DNA of 64,000 nucleotides, taken from NCBI GenBank assembly GCA_029948255.1, contig JALIZF010000999.1, forward strand, positions 1 through 64,000, written 5' to 3'. This document shows, piece after piece, positions 1-11,135 of this stretch (positions within the stretch are counted from its first letter, which is position 1; each line of letters begins with the position of its first letter). The stretch is from Telmatactis stephensoni (lineage: Eukaryota > Cnidaria > Anthozoa > Actiniaria > Isophelliidae). Both the position numbers and the translations under genes were made by a program. The notes under the pieces are model-generated. The model searched no databases. It was not told where the DNA came from and saw only the letters and a list, made by a program, of their open reading frames with translations.

Positions 1-441
1 AACTAATTTTCCCTCTTTCTATTCATGAGGGAGGGATGTTAGCGATTAAACGTCCCTCCAAAAACAATAGATCCCGAGGTGATCATGGTATTACTACCGT
101 AATAATATGACCATCAAAAATTCTCGATCCTGATTGGTCGGCTACTTGATGATTTTTTCGAAATCACTGTGCAAAAAAGTCGAAATCACTGAAATCACAC
201 ATGTGCAAAAAAGTGAAATCGCCCTCGCTGATTGGCTGAAAACAATATGAGCTGTTCAACAAATCACGATTTGGTCTAATGCATACTGCTTATTCAGTAT
301 ATTGTTGATATGCTCCATATGATGTGGATCCCGCAGTGATCCCTACATAATTAGATGTTTAACTTGGAATTGGAAAAGATAGATTATTTTTCCTGATACA
401 TTAACTAATTTTATTATAGTAAATGTGAGTTTCCATGCACC

Positions 442-1312
442 ATGGCGAAGCCTAAAAGAGAAAACTCGAGGGTTAGCAGAAACGGATGGAGTGACTGGGT
501 CAGAGCAATAGTTCCGCCCGGTCATGTACAAAGAAAAAGATGGTACGAAGAAAGAGGTGGTTTTGGATATATCTGTAGGAATATAAGAACAGCGTTTAAA
601 GATTACGATAGCGGTAAGTCGTATCACAGGCCTACTCTAGGCCCTAGTGTCGCCTTAAATCACACAAAGTCGCCTTAAGTCCCATCGCGTTTTGGGCCAA
701 TTTTTGATTAAAACGCCATGACTCAATTCCCCCCCCCCCCCCCTCCCCCGGACCCCGCGACCCCTGGGCTACTCTAAAGTCGCGTCGTTAAATCGCACAG
801 AGTCGCTTTAAATCGCACAAAGCCGCCTTAAGTTCCATCGACTCTGGCACTTTTTGCTTAAATCGCCTAGAGTCGCCCTAAGTTGCCCAAAGGTACGGCG
901 ACTTTATGGCTCGTAGAAAGCCTCATCACCGATACTATCGCAGATTTCGCAGGACAACTATATAATCTAATTCAGATTCTCAATGATATTGATTTCTTTA
1001 ATATACGCAGGAATATATGAGTGGCAGGCACGTCATGCTGATGTTATTGGAAACTACGTTGTCTACGTAGGATGCACTAACCGAAAGGGTAGAAGGGATT
1101 TAACAAGACGTATTCTCGAATATTGCACATCTGGTTCCCACAAAAACGTAGCAATCGATAGAGCTTTGGGCCTTGGATATGAAATGTATGTCAGGGTAAA
1201 AGGAATTCCAGGCATTAGAGCAAATTCAGAAAGAGCCGAGAACGAGCTACTTGATGCATACGATTATGCATGGAACGGAAGAAGGAGACAGCACGTCCCA
1301 CCACCAGTATAG
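442..1312 (+). CDS. GIY-YIG domain protein, gene A1 (two exons)
   Basis: Exons 442-613 and 1011-1312 join across a phase-1 GT..AG intron (donor GGTAAGT, acceptor ACGCAG) to give 157 residues. The split glycine codon is the G of the GIY motif. Visible in the protein: an N-terminal module with GWSDWVRAIVPP and WYEERGGFGYICRNI (about 14-52), then GIYEW (58-62), YVVYVG (73-78), RRILEYC (90-96), GSHK (99-102), AENELLD (133-139) and YDYAWN (141-146). These match the two-motif core, Arg, His, Glu and Asn expected of GIY-YIG nucleases. The tail is RRRQ..VPPPV. The start ATG sits in a good context (CACCATGG). No signal peptide or membrane segment is seen. Family membership rests on motif order; nuclease activity and biological role are not shown. 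The intron holds C-runs and imperfect repeats of a GTCGCCTTAA type. Confidence 0.85.
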
Positions 1313-1479
1313 AAACTGAAAAAAGCGAGGGAGCGTCGCTTGCTGCAGAGGAAACCAGACGTAATGCATGACTACACTTTATTTTGTGTGTTTTATTTTA
1401 TTTGCTTTGCCTAATGGCAGGAACACCGCTACAGTGAGACCAATTACAGCGGAAATTTAATGTAGAATAAAGTGATAGA

Positions 1480-1745
1480 CGTAAATTTAAAAACAAGACA
1501 GTGATTTAGTAAGATTCCTGCTTGAATTACATGCTGGGCAGATGGTTTTCCATGATCTTGGATCTTCAGAGTCATAAGTGTTGATTAATGCAAGTCTGTA
1601 GTAGTTTTTTTAAGGCTGTTTTTGAAGCATTCGCACCTTCTCCTCAATTGTTGAAAGACCCTGAGTGTTAAAGTCCGGCTGGGTTTCGAATCCCGACCTC
1701 CCGCACGAGAGAACGACGCTCAACCAACTGAGCCAACCGGGCGGT
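1480..1745 (-). mobile_element. tRNA-derived SINE
   Basis: Read on the - strand, 1743-1675 resembles a tRNA with box A (TGGCTCAGTTGG) and box B (GGATTCGAAACCC), followed by a body of about 190 bases with no coding sign. Copies at the same place in units 2 and 3 (tRNA-like parts 13,459-13,527 and 24,549-24,617) show it was present before the tandem duplications. The 3' limit is approximate and no target duplication was defined. Confidence 0.7.
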
Positions 1746-1899
1746 GTTCTTTGTAAATCCTACTTATAATATATTCTTGAATGTTATTCTTATGGGTGAA
1801 AACACATTTCAGTACTGTACTTAGAATACACTAATAAACATACAATTTCTAATAATCACAACATTCTGAAAACCATTTTTTTGTGAAAATAGCATTTAA

Positions 1900-3060
1900 T
1901 TCTGAGAAATGTACGGGTTGTTAAACGTTTCAATACCCTTTTGCGTTGGTTTACTTGAGAGGCAATTAGCAACGCTTTCCAAGAAATCAAGTGATTAACT
2001 TTGTAAAGTGTCATACCACGTTTATCGCGTTACTCGACGCAAACAGGTGTTTGGGTTATAGTGAAAGAGGGCGCGTCACACAAGTCGAAATAATACACAC
2101 AAATCCTACAATCAAAACGTTCAAGGTTACAACACTTAAAATGCTTAACTAGTAAATTACTCAAAAATACATTGAGGTTAATAAATATATAATTACTGGA
2201 AATCTGTAACGTAACACACGTTTACCGCGTTATTCGACGCAACGGGTGTTTTTCACAGCTATCTCATTTTTTATGAGCTCGTCAGAGTTTTGATGAAAAA
2301 CTAGCCTCTAGTTGCGTTTTGATAACGTAGTTCGCAGTGAACTTTTTATATTCGAGTTCTGGTTTAATTTTCCAATCGAGCGATTAGAGTTTATATTAAC
2401 TGCGCCACGTCTAAACAATTGTACTTGGAATACAGGTACATTATTGAGATTGTGAAATTAGCAGTAATTCCAAGAAATCAGGGACTGAAATCTGATTCTA
2501 GGAGAAACTGTAACAATGTCAAGCAATGAATATATTCCTTTTGTTGTTCAACATAATAAAACATGTTTTGGGATCTGACGCGGCTATGCATGGTGCCCCA
2601 AACAAAGTGGAAGCGTCGTTTTTTTATTATTATTATTGAAATCAATTAATTGAAAAATAAAAATGTCAAATCACGGATCAAGGACAACTATGATATATTC
2701 CCCAAATAAGAGGAAAGACAACTAGAAAACTGCTTAACTATGCTCTCGCATTCCGCATGAGATTGAATAAAACTAAAAAGCGCGGAACTGGAACACTTTG
2801 ATTTACTTTTCATTGATTCACGTAGAAAAAAAACAGCAGCAAAATCCTGAATCTCGGAGAGTTATTTCTTTTTTTTCTCGTATCACGTAAAATATGTTTT
2901 TCACGAATCACCAGAAATGTTTTTTCCATTCCCGAATCACGAAAAACGAAAATGCTTGATCACACGTCACGTTAAAACTCATGTACGCCCCTGTTCCAAG
3001 AAATTACGTGACTGAGTACCCTATAAAAAAATCACTAGTCGATGATCAAAACATGCACTA
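1900..3060 (+). promoter_or_regulatory. Promoter-like module without a gene (orphan module 1)
   Basis: Contains the recurrent block GCATGGTGCCCCAAAC...GTGGAAGCGTCG (about 2,571-2,624), then CCAAGAAATTACGTGACTG (2,998-3,016) and a TATA-like CCTATAAAAAAATC at about 3,019-3,032. The same order of elements stands upstream of gene B1, but here no B-like reading frame follows before the next module at about 3,130. No other gene was recognised between 1,320 and 4,228. The unit 2 equivalent is about 13,690-14,850. Confidence 0.45.
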
Positions 3061-3575
3061 ATTTACAAAGATCATGAATCGAATCGTAGAAAAAATGAAA
3101 GGCATACAAATCACATTTATTTGTGAGAAACGTACGGGTTGATACTATGAACATTTCAATACCCTTTTGCGTTGGTTTACTTGAGAGGCAATTAGCAACG
3201 CTTTCCAAGAAATCACGTGATTAACTTTGTATATCGCCGGCGTTACAGCTATCTTATTTTTATGATCTCGTCAGAGTTTTGATGAAAAACTAGCCCCTAG
3301 TTGCTTTTGGTAATATAACTTGAAACTTAGTTCACAGTGAGCTTTTTGAATTCGAGTTGGGTTAATTTCCAATCGAGCGATTAGAGTAGAACTGCGCCAC
3401 GTCTGAACGATTGTACTTGGAATACAGGTACCCTATAGAGGCACGATTAAAGCATTATTGAGATTGTGAATTTAGCACTAATTCCGAAATTTGATGCTGA
3501 GAGAATCCGTAACAATGCCCAAGCAATGAAAATATTCCTTTTGTTGTTCAACATAATAAATTAAAACATGTTTTG

Positions 3576-3632
3576 GGATCTGACGCGGTTATGCATGGTG
3601 CCCCAAACAAAGTGGAAGCGTCGTTTTCTTTT
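3576..3632 (+). promoter_or_regulatory. Second copy of the GCATGGTGCCCC module
   Basis: Imperfect repeat of the block at 2,571-2,624, preceded by the same AAGCAATGAA.ATATTCCTTTT and ACATGTTTTGGGATCTGACG sequence. It lies between orphan module 1 and the gene B1 promoter. No TATA-like sequence closely follows. It is present again in unit 2 near 15,360-15,420. Confidence 0.4.
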
Positions 3633-4017
3633 TATTATTGAATTATTGAAATAAATTAATTGTTTGACAAGAAGCATTTTCAACAGGGGCGTATAGTACA
3701 GGGGGGGGGAGTCCACGGCACGATTCACGCGAAAATAAAAATGTCAAACGGCACGAATCAAGGACAACTATGATATATTCCCGAAAATAAGAGGAAAGAC
3801 AACTATAGAAAACTGTTTATAAACTGCGCCACGTCTGAACAATTGTACTTGGAATACAGGTACTCTATAGAGGCATCGATAAAAGCATTATTGAGATTGT
3901 GAAATTTAGCAGTAATTCCAAGAAATCAGGGACTGAAATCAGCATGGGAGAATCCGCAACAATGCCAAGCAATGAATATATTCGTTTTGTTGTTCAACAT
4001 AAAAAACATGTTTTGGG

Positions 4018-4147
4018 GATCTGACGCGGCTATGCATGGTGCCCCAAACCAAGTGGAAGCGTCGTTTTTTCATTATTGAAATCAATTAATTGTTTGATAA
4101 GAAACATTTCCAATAAATAACGTGACAAAGCGTGTTGTCTATAAAAA
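4018..4147 (+). promoter_or_regulatory. Putative promoter of gene B1
   Basis: Third copy of the GCATGGTGCCCCAAAC module (4,018-4,066), followed by a variant of the CCAAGAAATCACGTGA motif (CCAATAAATAACGTGAC, about 4,110-4,126) and a TATA-like CTATAAAAA at 4,139-4,147, 82 bases before the ATG. The leader 4,170-4,215 resembles the end of a MITE seen at 57,353-57,475. The equivalents in units 2 and 3 are nearly identical. Confidence 0.55.
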
Positions 4148-4228
4148 CATTGGAAACTCCTGCCGTAACCGTGCCGTGACCGTGTCGTGCCATTTTCACA
4201 GTCATACGAATAGATTGAATATCAAGGA

Positions 4229-5398
4229 ATGCCAAGGAGAAGAAGAAGAAGAGAAGACATGAGTCATGCCCCGGCCAACGGCTTTGAAGAATGGGTGAGA
4301 GGGATGATACCAAATAGAGAAGATGGCTATGAAAGAAGAGCAAATCGCCATGTTGGATATAATTTAGTTGACATTGAACAAAGATTACCTGACGGTTGTG
4401 GTGCGTTGTTTAAAATTTTCCCTTGCTTAATTTGCTTTGCTTTCCTTTTCTCTTCTCTCTTAGTAATAATAATAATAATGTGCATGGAGTTCTTGATAGC
4501 GCATCATACAAAAGTCTCGATGCTCTTTACATTAATTACATTTATTGTCTTGTTTATTTGTCTTTTCTTGTTCTTGTTGTCTTGAACTTTAAGGTGTAAT
4601 CGCTTTGCTCACATGCATGTTTATATAATATGTTTTCAGGGGCGGATTTAGGGGAGGGGTGCAGAGGGTGCGCACCCCCTCCTGAGACGACTTTGAGTCC
4701 TTTTTTCTCAATATTTTTCCAAAATATCCTCTCGGCAGTTTCCAATTTTTATGATGGTGCTTCCCCTCCTGAACAGTTAAGGTAACTCTGGATCCTTCGA
4801 TCCCTGCATGGTTTTCATTACGGTATCAGTATCTTTTTTCTATACAACTTAAGTGCGTGTGTTCTGAGCACAACTCATGAACGATCTCGCTCTCAGAATT
4901 TGATACCCTGATATTTAGTTAGGTTCATTCGGCATTCGGCCGTGCAGAGAACTAAAAAGCAATTCAGAACTGAAAATCGGTGTAGCTGTTGTTGTGTTGG
5001 TGGTGGTGGTGATGGCGTTTTTCATTTTGTTCGTTTGTTTACTCATGCACATTTTTTGCACAGGGATTTACGAGTGGCAAGCACGGAGAGACAACCGACG
5101 TTACGTAGTCTATCTCGGCAGCACATGCCAGGAATCGCAATACTGTCCGCGGAGACAGAGCTGCCCACCGCAATTAAAAAGCCGTATCAAAATGTACTGC
5201 AGAGATGGGTCTCACCTAAGCGAAGAATTCGATAGTGCCTTGCAACGTGGATATGAGATGTGGGTAAGAATAAAAGTCATTGACGGAGGAAGGGAGGAAG
5301 CAAGAGAAGCTGAAAACGCAATACTCAGCAGGGTCGATTACGCCTGGAATACAATAAATAACGGGTCCTATCGAGGAGATAGTGTTCCACCACCTTAA
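4229..5398 (+). CDS. GIY-YIG domain protein, gene B1 (two exons)
   Basis: Exons 4229-4400 and 5064-5398, phase-1 intron (donor G|GTGCGT, acceptor TTTGCACAG), give 168 residues. Exon 1 is 172 bases, the same as in gene A. The start MPRRRRRRED is strongly basic and could act as a nuclear or nucleic-acid-binding tail (inference). The module GFEEWVRGMIP..YERRANRHVGYNLVDI follows, then GIYEW (58-62), YVVYLG (71-76), SRIKMYC (97-103), GSH (106-108), EAENAIL (139-145) and VDYAWN (148-153), ending SVPPP. Compared with A it has a longer loop after YLG with three extra cysteines (C79, C85, C91), plus C103. The intron (4,401-5,063) holds a short GGGGCGGATTTAGGGG remnant at 4,638-4,680. No premature stops. 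Confidence 0.85.
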
Positions 5399-5803
5399 TA
5401 TTCCCGTTAAAAGTATCAGACAAAGTAGTTAAACAGGAACTGCGCAATAATTAACTCGGGAAGTGTACGTGTTGAGATCAAGATATGCTAAGGAACCCTT
5501 CTTCTGAAAAAAAAAAAAAAAAAAAGAAAAAGCTTTACCCCTCCCGGCCACCCTCCCTGGCCTTATGTAACTTATGTAACTGAACTCTATAGTGATGGCG
5601 CAATTTTCAGAGTGACAAGTTGCTCGATGAACAAAAATGGCTGTTGCAAGCTGAGTTGCAAATTTTGTTGTATATTTGTTGTTGTTAATGAAAGCAAAAA
5701 CGTTTTAATTGTGCAACAAATATTGGTGGGCCCTATACAAGTAATTTTGTTACGCAAACAACGTACTGTGCAAGTTTCTCGCCTGACTTAAAAGGTCCAG
5801 TTA

Positions 5804-6217
5804 AGGCGGTGTTACACGAGACGATTTTTAACGACGATTTTCCGCGCAACGCTGCAACAACTTGCAATACATGTTACACGAGACAACTTTTAGCGCAACT
5901 GTGATTCGAAATGAGACAGCAACGAGCATGTTACACGGGTCGATTTGTCGCGCAACGATCGTAGCCTCGATTTCAGGGTAAAAACAAATGGAATTCTGGG
6001 AAGGCATTGCGCTAAAAATCGTCGTTGGACATGTTACACAACACAACTTGAGTGAAATTCGTCATTTTGCGTTGCGAGTTTTTGACTTGGATTCAAAAAC
6101 TCGCAACGCGTTGCCGCATTGAAAATTGCATGGAAAATCGTCCCAAGTGCCATGTTACATGGAACGATTTTTAGCGCAACAAATCGTCGTTAAAAATCGT
6201 CTCGTGTAACACCGCCT
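5804..6217. mobile_element. MITE with TIR AGGCGGTG, TTA target duplication
   Basis: Inverted ends AGGCGGTGTTACACGAGACG.../...CACCGCCT flanked by TTA (5,801-5,803 and 6,218-6,220). Inside are repeated TGTTACACGAGAC/AACGATTTTTAGCGCAAC motifs. A 3-bp TTA duplication fits PIF/Harbinger-type elements (inference). Non-coding. Confidence 0.8.
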
Positions 6218-6319
6218 TTACGTACGTATACTGCGCAATTTTCTCAGCAAGCACAGGGCTTGTCTCGCAATGTTTTCTGTTGCGCGCAACGATTGATGGG
6301 GATCATTGTCTGGGGAGAC

Positions 6320-6930
6320 AGGTCTAATATAACTTTAATGAATAGGCTGAAAGTTCAACAAAGTAAGGCAGCAAATTAAAGGTCATTCTTAATTTACCTG
6401 TAAGTAGTTCCTCAGCTTTTAGCTTTAGAGGTTTTGGGATGGAAGTCCCTTGAATTTAGAAGGCGTTTTCACCATTGTAGTTTTGTTTACAAAGCACTAA
6501 ATGGCCTTATTGATTTTAGCTTTAATAGTCCTCGCTCAAGTGAGCTTCATAGTTATAATACTAGAAATAGTTTTTTGAGGCGTTTGCCCAAATGTAGAAC
6601 TAGTTGAATTGGGGGCAAAACACATCAAGTTATCTATTTATCAAGGAATGGAATCAGTTGTCTACCGGACATAATCAAATGTTCTGATAAGTATAATATA
6701 TTTAAAAAGCGTTATTTTAAAGAAATGTAATTACTTTTTAGCTGATTTTATATTTTATGGATTTTTAGGATATTTAATTAAGGCTTTTCTTTAACTTTAA
6801 TTATTTTATTTTTTAGAGTTATAATATTGAGGTCCCCTTTGGTGATGAGGCCACCTCGTAAAATATTATCATTATCATTATTATTATTATTATTGTTATC
6901 ATTATTAATTTATAATATTGTATGAATGCT
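6320..6930 (+). pseudogene. 3'-truncated LINE tail
   Basis: Translates with stops into the C-terminal end of a non-LTR reverse transcriptase: FRRRFHHCSFVYKALNGL..., HSYNTRNSFLRRLPK..., LPDIIKCSDKYNIFKKRYF. An A/T-rich 3' end with ATT repeats (about 6,865-6,910) follows, as is usual for CR1/L2-like LINE ends. The copy at 43,420-43,850 keeps a longer open frame. Confidence 0.75.
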
Positions 6931-7240
6931 TAATAATAAATCATAATAGGTGATAATAGATAGATAGTAGTAGAAATTTAAATTCATTTTTATCGATACA
7001 TAATAAACTTATTTTTATCGGTACACTTGTAAGTTGATATTTTCTTTATTCATATAAAACATCAAGGAACTGCGCAACAAGATAAACATGTTTTGCCACA
7101 AGTTTAGCAGTGGTAGCACAATAACAGAGCTTGCTTATTTTGATTTCCCATTGCCAGATAAGAAATTTAAAAAGTATGAAAATAGCGGCTTTAATTTGCA
7201 GTTTTTTACGCGCCTATTTAATGTTTATGCTCGCGTACTG

Positions 7241-7345
7241 AGCCTGCGTTGCTGGCCGTCTGCGGTTTTTGGGCGGAGGAGGAAGAAATGAAAGACTTTC
7301 ATTCTTCCTCCGCCCAAAAACCGCTGACCGCCAGCAACGCAGGCT
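7241..7345. mobile_element. Hairpin MITE (105 bp)
   Basis: Near-perfect inverted repeat beginning AGCCTGCGTTGCTGG and ending CCAGCAACGCAGGCT, with a short loop near GAAAGACTTTC. Repeated at 19,098-19,203 and 45,826-45,931. Non-coding; short reading frames across it are by-products. Confidence 0.8.
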
Positions 7346-8320
7346 AGCTCGCGTATTAAAGTACAGATCGTGGTGACACGCAGTTATCGTGACTAATGAT
7401 TGCGAGTCGACCAATAGCGTGTGTTCCACGCGATCTAGCAGTGACTCTACCTTCCTTGACAAATTGCACTAGAACTGATGAGTCGTTATGGCATGTTATG
7501 GCACGTTGCCATGACCCCTGATTTATTACCATATCGTTTCGTGTGTACTTCCGTGGAATATCTTTGCTGACGTCAGTGTTTACATTTTACTTCATTAGCA
7601 TACGGTTAAAAATCAATAAAATTACAAACTGAGTCCAAAACTTTTAAGAACTTTTTAATATAAGTAATCTACGAAATTTTTAGCTCTTTGTATGCAATAT
7701 TATGTGAGACATCGGCTTCCAATTTGCTTTTAAATTTCTGGATGGCAAAAGCGCTAATGAGCCCATACATTCTCTGTAAAATTTAGAGTTTTTAAAACCG
7801 CATCACGCAAAAACTATTGCTTGTGTCAAGCTCAGTCAAATTTCCAAGGAAACCTACTAAGATTTGGCTATGCCCTTTCAATATTCATAGTTATTTTGAT
7901 GTTAAATGTTAATGAGCAAAAATTGTAAAATTAGAAACTTTTCCAAGAAATCACGTGACTGAAAGTTTATTCGACGGTTGATGTGAACGCTACACGAGCG
8001 CGCTCAAGACCTCAAGAGTGAGAATAATTTGGAAGGACGTTTTTGATCTCTACAGTAAGTACTGCAGAAATCGTTTAACTGTTGTGTCTGAAGTTGGAGT
8101 TTTAATAATCGCGAAATGTCTACGAAACCTAAATCAAAACCGAACCATTTCAATTTATACATATCAGCTATGCCAAATTGGCGCCAAAAGATTTGGATAC
8201 AGATAAATATAATTCAAGCTAGCTAAGTAAATTTCATTTAAAAGCGAATATACCAATCAAGTACCTGCACTACATGTAGAAGCGTTAATGTCATGCATGT
8301 CTCTTCCCCGTTTTTCCAGA

Positions 8321-8442
8321 TGAAGAATTAGCTCGTTTCCTAACGTATGTGTCAGCCAAAGCCCGCTTGATCAAAGATGTTGACTATTCGTATTTGATAA
8401 AATCTCCCCGCGAAAATCTCACTTACAGAGCCATGCCATGAT
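8321..8442 (+). other. Exon-like open segment of unknown gene
   Basis: After CGTTTTTCCAG an open stretch of about 39 codons reads EELARFLTYVSAKARL...DYSYLIKSPREN... and ends in TGA at 8,440-8,442. An upstream segment (about 7,995-8,055) reads RVRIIWKDVFDLY and in units 2 and 3 ends in a donor-like GTAAGTAC. In unit 2 the exon-like part has a 2-base insertion at about 20,132, and in unit 3 a 23-base insertion, so those copies are broken. The family is not recognised. It may be a relic of a third array gene or a chance frame. Confidence 0.3.
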
Positions 8443-9051
8443 TTCCCAGGTGATTTGCCGGATTTCTATTGCATTTTTTTGTTTTACTTGTCAGTTTACA
8501 TTTTAAAGTTCACTTTCCATCGAGTATGACAATCAAAACAGTTTTACAAAATCAACCGCGCCAAATATATTGTTTCACTTTCAAACGGTGCTGTCCCCGT
8601 TAGACCGGCGAAAGGTCAACACGTGCACGCTTATATTATCTTTTCCCTTTTGCTCGTTTGTACTGTCGTGAAACCGCCATGAGCTCATGATACCTAAGTC
8701 TTATCCAGGTGGGTGTGGCAGCTCCCCTCCTCGGAGGGACACTGGTAGAAGATTCCACAAAAGCAGGCACTTTTAGCAAGTGAACAGATTATATTCTTTT
8801 TGCCCGCAAAATGCTCATCAGCAATAGCCTGCGTAGCGTTCCCCTCTCTCCCCTCCCTTCCCCCCTCCCCATATATAAATGGAAAATGCTTGTTGATGCG
8901 ATTGTTCGTTTTATGATACTTCCCAACTCTTATACAAAAAGCCCTTTGTATACGCGCGCATTTCCCACGTGTGTAATCTCTATTTACAAATTTACTTATT
9001 GGATGTTTTGTGGAGTGTCAACCAACTAATTATCATCAGCTTATGTAACTA

Positions 9052-9308
9052 GTATACACCTATTTCAAAAAAGGTTGTCAGAGCTAAAGGCGATAGGAGA
9101 CAGGTCATTCAAACTCCAAAGTAATCAAGAAGTTTTAAAAATAGCTTCGGTATTCTGTTCATTTTGCTCCGAACATTGGATTTGAATGTCTGATTGTTGA
9201 CTTTCTTAATAAAAACAAATAGAAAACCCAACCGTGAATAGTGGAATGAACTCTCTCCTATCGCCTATCGCCTTTAGCTCTGACAACCTTTTCTAAAATA
9301 GGTGTATG
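9052..9308. mobile_element. Fold-back MITE
   Basis: Ends ATACACCTATTT...AAAATAGGTGTAT, with AGGTTGTCAGAGCTAAAGGC near the left end mirrored near the right end. Second copy in unit 2 at about 20,870-21,120. Non-coding. Confidence 0.75.
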
Positions 9309-9424
9309 CCGCTACAAGATATAAAACAATAGCTACATCCTTGATACCGCTTTGGAGACATTACAGATCCGACTGCACATTTTCTTCGTGTCGACGTGGA
9401 AGGCTAGCAGTATTATATTGCTTC

Positions 9425-9635
9425 CATTACAACTGCGGGTCCAGGGGAGGAGCCGACCTGGGGGACAAGTGCCCCCTCCTTTCAGTTGGATCCAATTCTT
9501 TTCATTTGAGAAAATATATTTTACAAGGAAAAACAACCACTGTTTGAACGATAGACCTGATAAAAGTCGCACGTGCCAAAAATAATTCCATAGTGCCCCT
9601 CCCTTTCAAAATTTCTAGATCCGCCGCTGCATTAT
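9425..9635. mobile_element. Degenerate MITE-like insertion
   Basis: Begins GCGGGTCCAGGGGAGGAGCC and ends CTAGATCCGCCGCTGC, recalling CAGGGGCGGATCTAG-type transposon ends. The two array copies (here and 21,245-21,455) differ by indels inside it. Ends are not sharply defined. Confidence 0.35.
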
Positions 9636-9984
9636 GTCGAGATTTTGTGACCATCGCCTCTGTAACCTTGTCATGACCGATAATGTACATCGTATAACAA
9701 TCTTTGCATCTTTACTTCCGTGTATACAAAATTAGAAACGCTTCCAAGAAATCACGTGACCGCATATGTCAATTAACACTGGTTGAACTGATCGACGCTA
9801 CTGAGATCACACTAAACGGTCAAACAGTAAGGATTTGGGAAGGACGCTCGCTAAGTAGGTACGATAAAACTTGTTTATATTATTAGCTGTGTGTTTTTTT
9901 AAAGATTTTAAACATTAACCTAAAGCCTTTGTAGGCTATCATGGTAGAGTCACCTGGTAAAGTAATCTGGTAGAGTAATAAGTT

Positions 9985-11000
9985 GCGATATTCGGTCGAT
10001 TAACTGCCCGTGTTAAATTGGCGCCAAAAGATGAAAATGCAGTTAACTCAAGTTAATTTCAGTCTATTAAGCGAAAATCAAATACCAGTTCAATCGATAG
10101 CATCTTTCAGAACCCAGATTATGATTTATATTGCATTTTGAATGTAAACTGTGAGTATATTTTGTAACTATAACAAATAACCGTCACTGAGTGAAATGCC
10201 TGAATTATTTATCAGTTTTCACTTTTGCGGGAAAGTCCCAGCAACGCTTGCTAAATTGACGCCAAAAGATGAAAATGGAATTAACTCGAGCTAATTTCAC
10301 CTGATAGAGTGATAAGAAGTTGGTTTGGAAATCACTATTATAGATGCGGTAACGTATATATACGATCAATTAACGGCCCGTGTTAAATTGGCGCCAAAAG
10401 ATGAAAATGCAGTTAACTCAAGTAAATTTCAATCTATTAAGCGCTAATCAAATATCAGTTAAATCGATATAGCATCTTTCAGAACCCAGATTACAATTTA
10501 TATTGTATTTTGAATGTTAACTTGAGTATATTTTGTAACTGTAACAAATATCCTCCAAATGCATTCATGAATTAAGTAGTTTCGCTTTTGCGGGAAAGTC
10601 CCGGCAACGCCGCTTGCTAAATTGGCGCCAAAAGATGAAAATGCAATTAACTAGAGCTAATTTCAATATTTAAGTAAAATACCTTGCATAGCTGAGATAG
10701 TTCAGTTAGTGGCCGCGTTATATGTTGGTATGACCTTGGTGTGCATCAGTACTTCGCCTTGGAATGCGCGTACGTGTATACAAAACAAGGCAGTGAACCC
10801 AAGTTTGGCGCCTCGTAATCCCGGTCAATCTACCCTTTTTCTGTTTATAACTAATTTTCAAAATAATCAAAAATTTCCTTGTTTTGTTTTAGTCGCGCGC
10901 AAGTAGCCGTTTTCAGCTGGTGCTGAGAGTGAGTGAGCGCGCTGTCACTGCCAAATGCGGCTTGAATTGTATAGTTTCACTTTTGCGGGGAAGTCCCGGC
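9985..11000 (+). repeat. Imperfect tandem repeats with TTGGCGCCAAAA motif
   Basis: Degenerate repeats of about 240-370 bases. Each carries TTGGCGCCAAAAGATGAAAA (about 10,018, 10,388 and 10,622; the variant TTGACGCC at about 10,255) and a CTTTTGCGGGAAAGTCCC block (about 10,225, 10,590 and 10,980). A further TTGGCGCCAAAA is at 8,178. Unit 2 has the same arrangement (about 21,840-22,830). The core is a palindrome resembling the E2F/DP consensus (inference). No gene recognised. Confidence 0.6.
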
Positions 11001-11135
11001 AAGACTGGCTGCTGGCTTTTTTGTATATGCAGATTAGAAGAGTACTCTACAGTGAGAAAATAAATATAGTTATATTGTGGAGTGTTGATAATTTACATTT
11101 CTAACACTGTGAGTTAGAACATTCGATTTTTATAA

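Noticed and set aside
1675..1743. Functional tRNA gene on the - strand (also at 57,165-57,237)
   Set aside because: Box A and B are present, but the stems are imperfect, the sequence continues into a SINE body and copies recur in repeats; SINE heads are more likely.
4086..4343. - strand frame of 85 codons opposite gene B exon 1 (also in units 2 and 3)
   Set aside because: It is antisense to the conserved B exon and has no recognisable domain.
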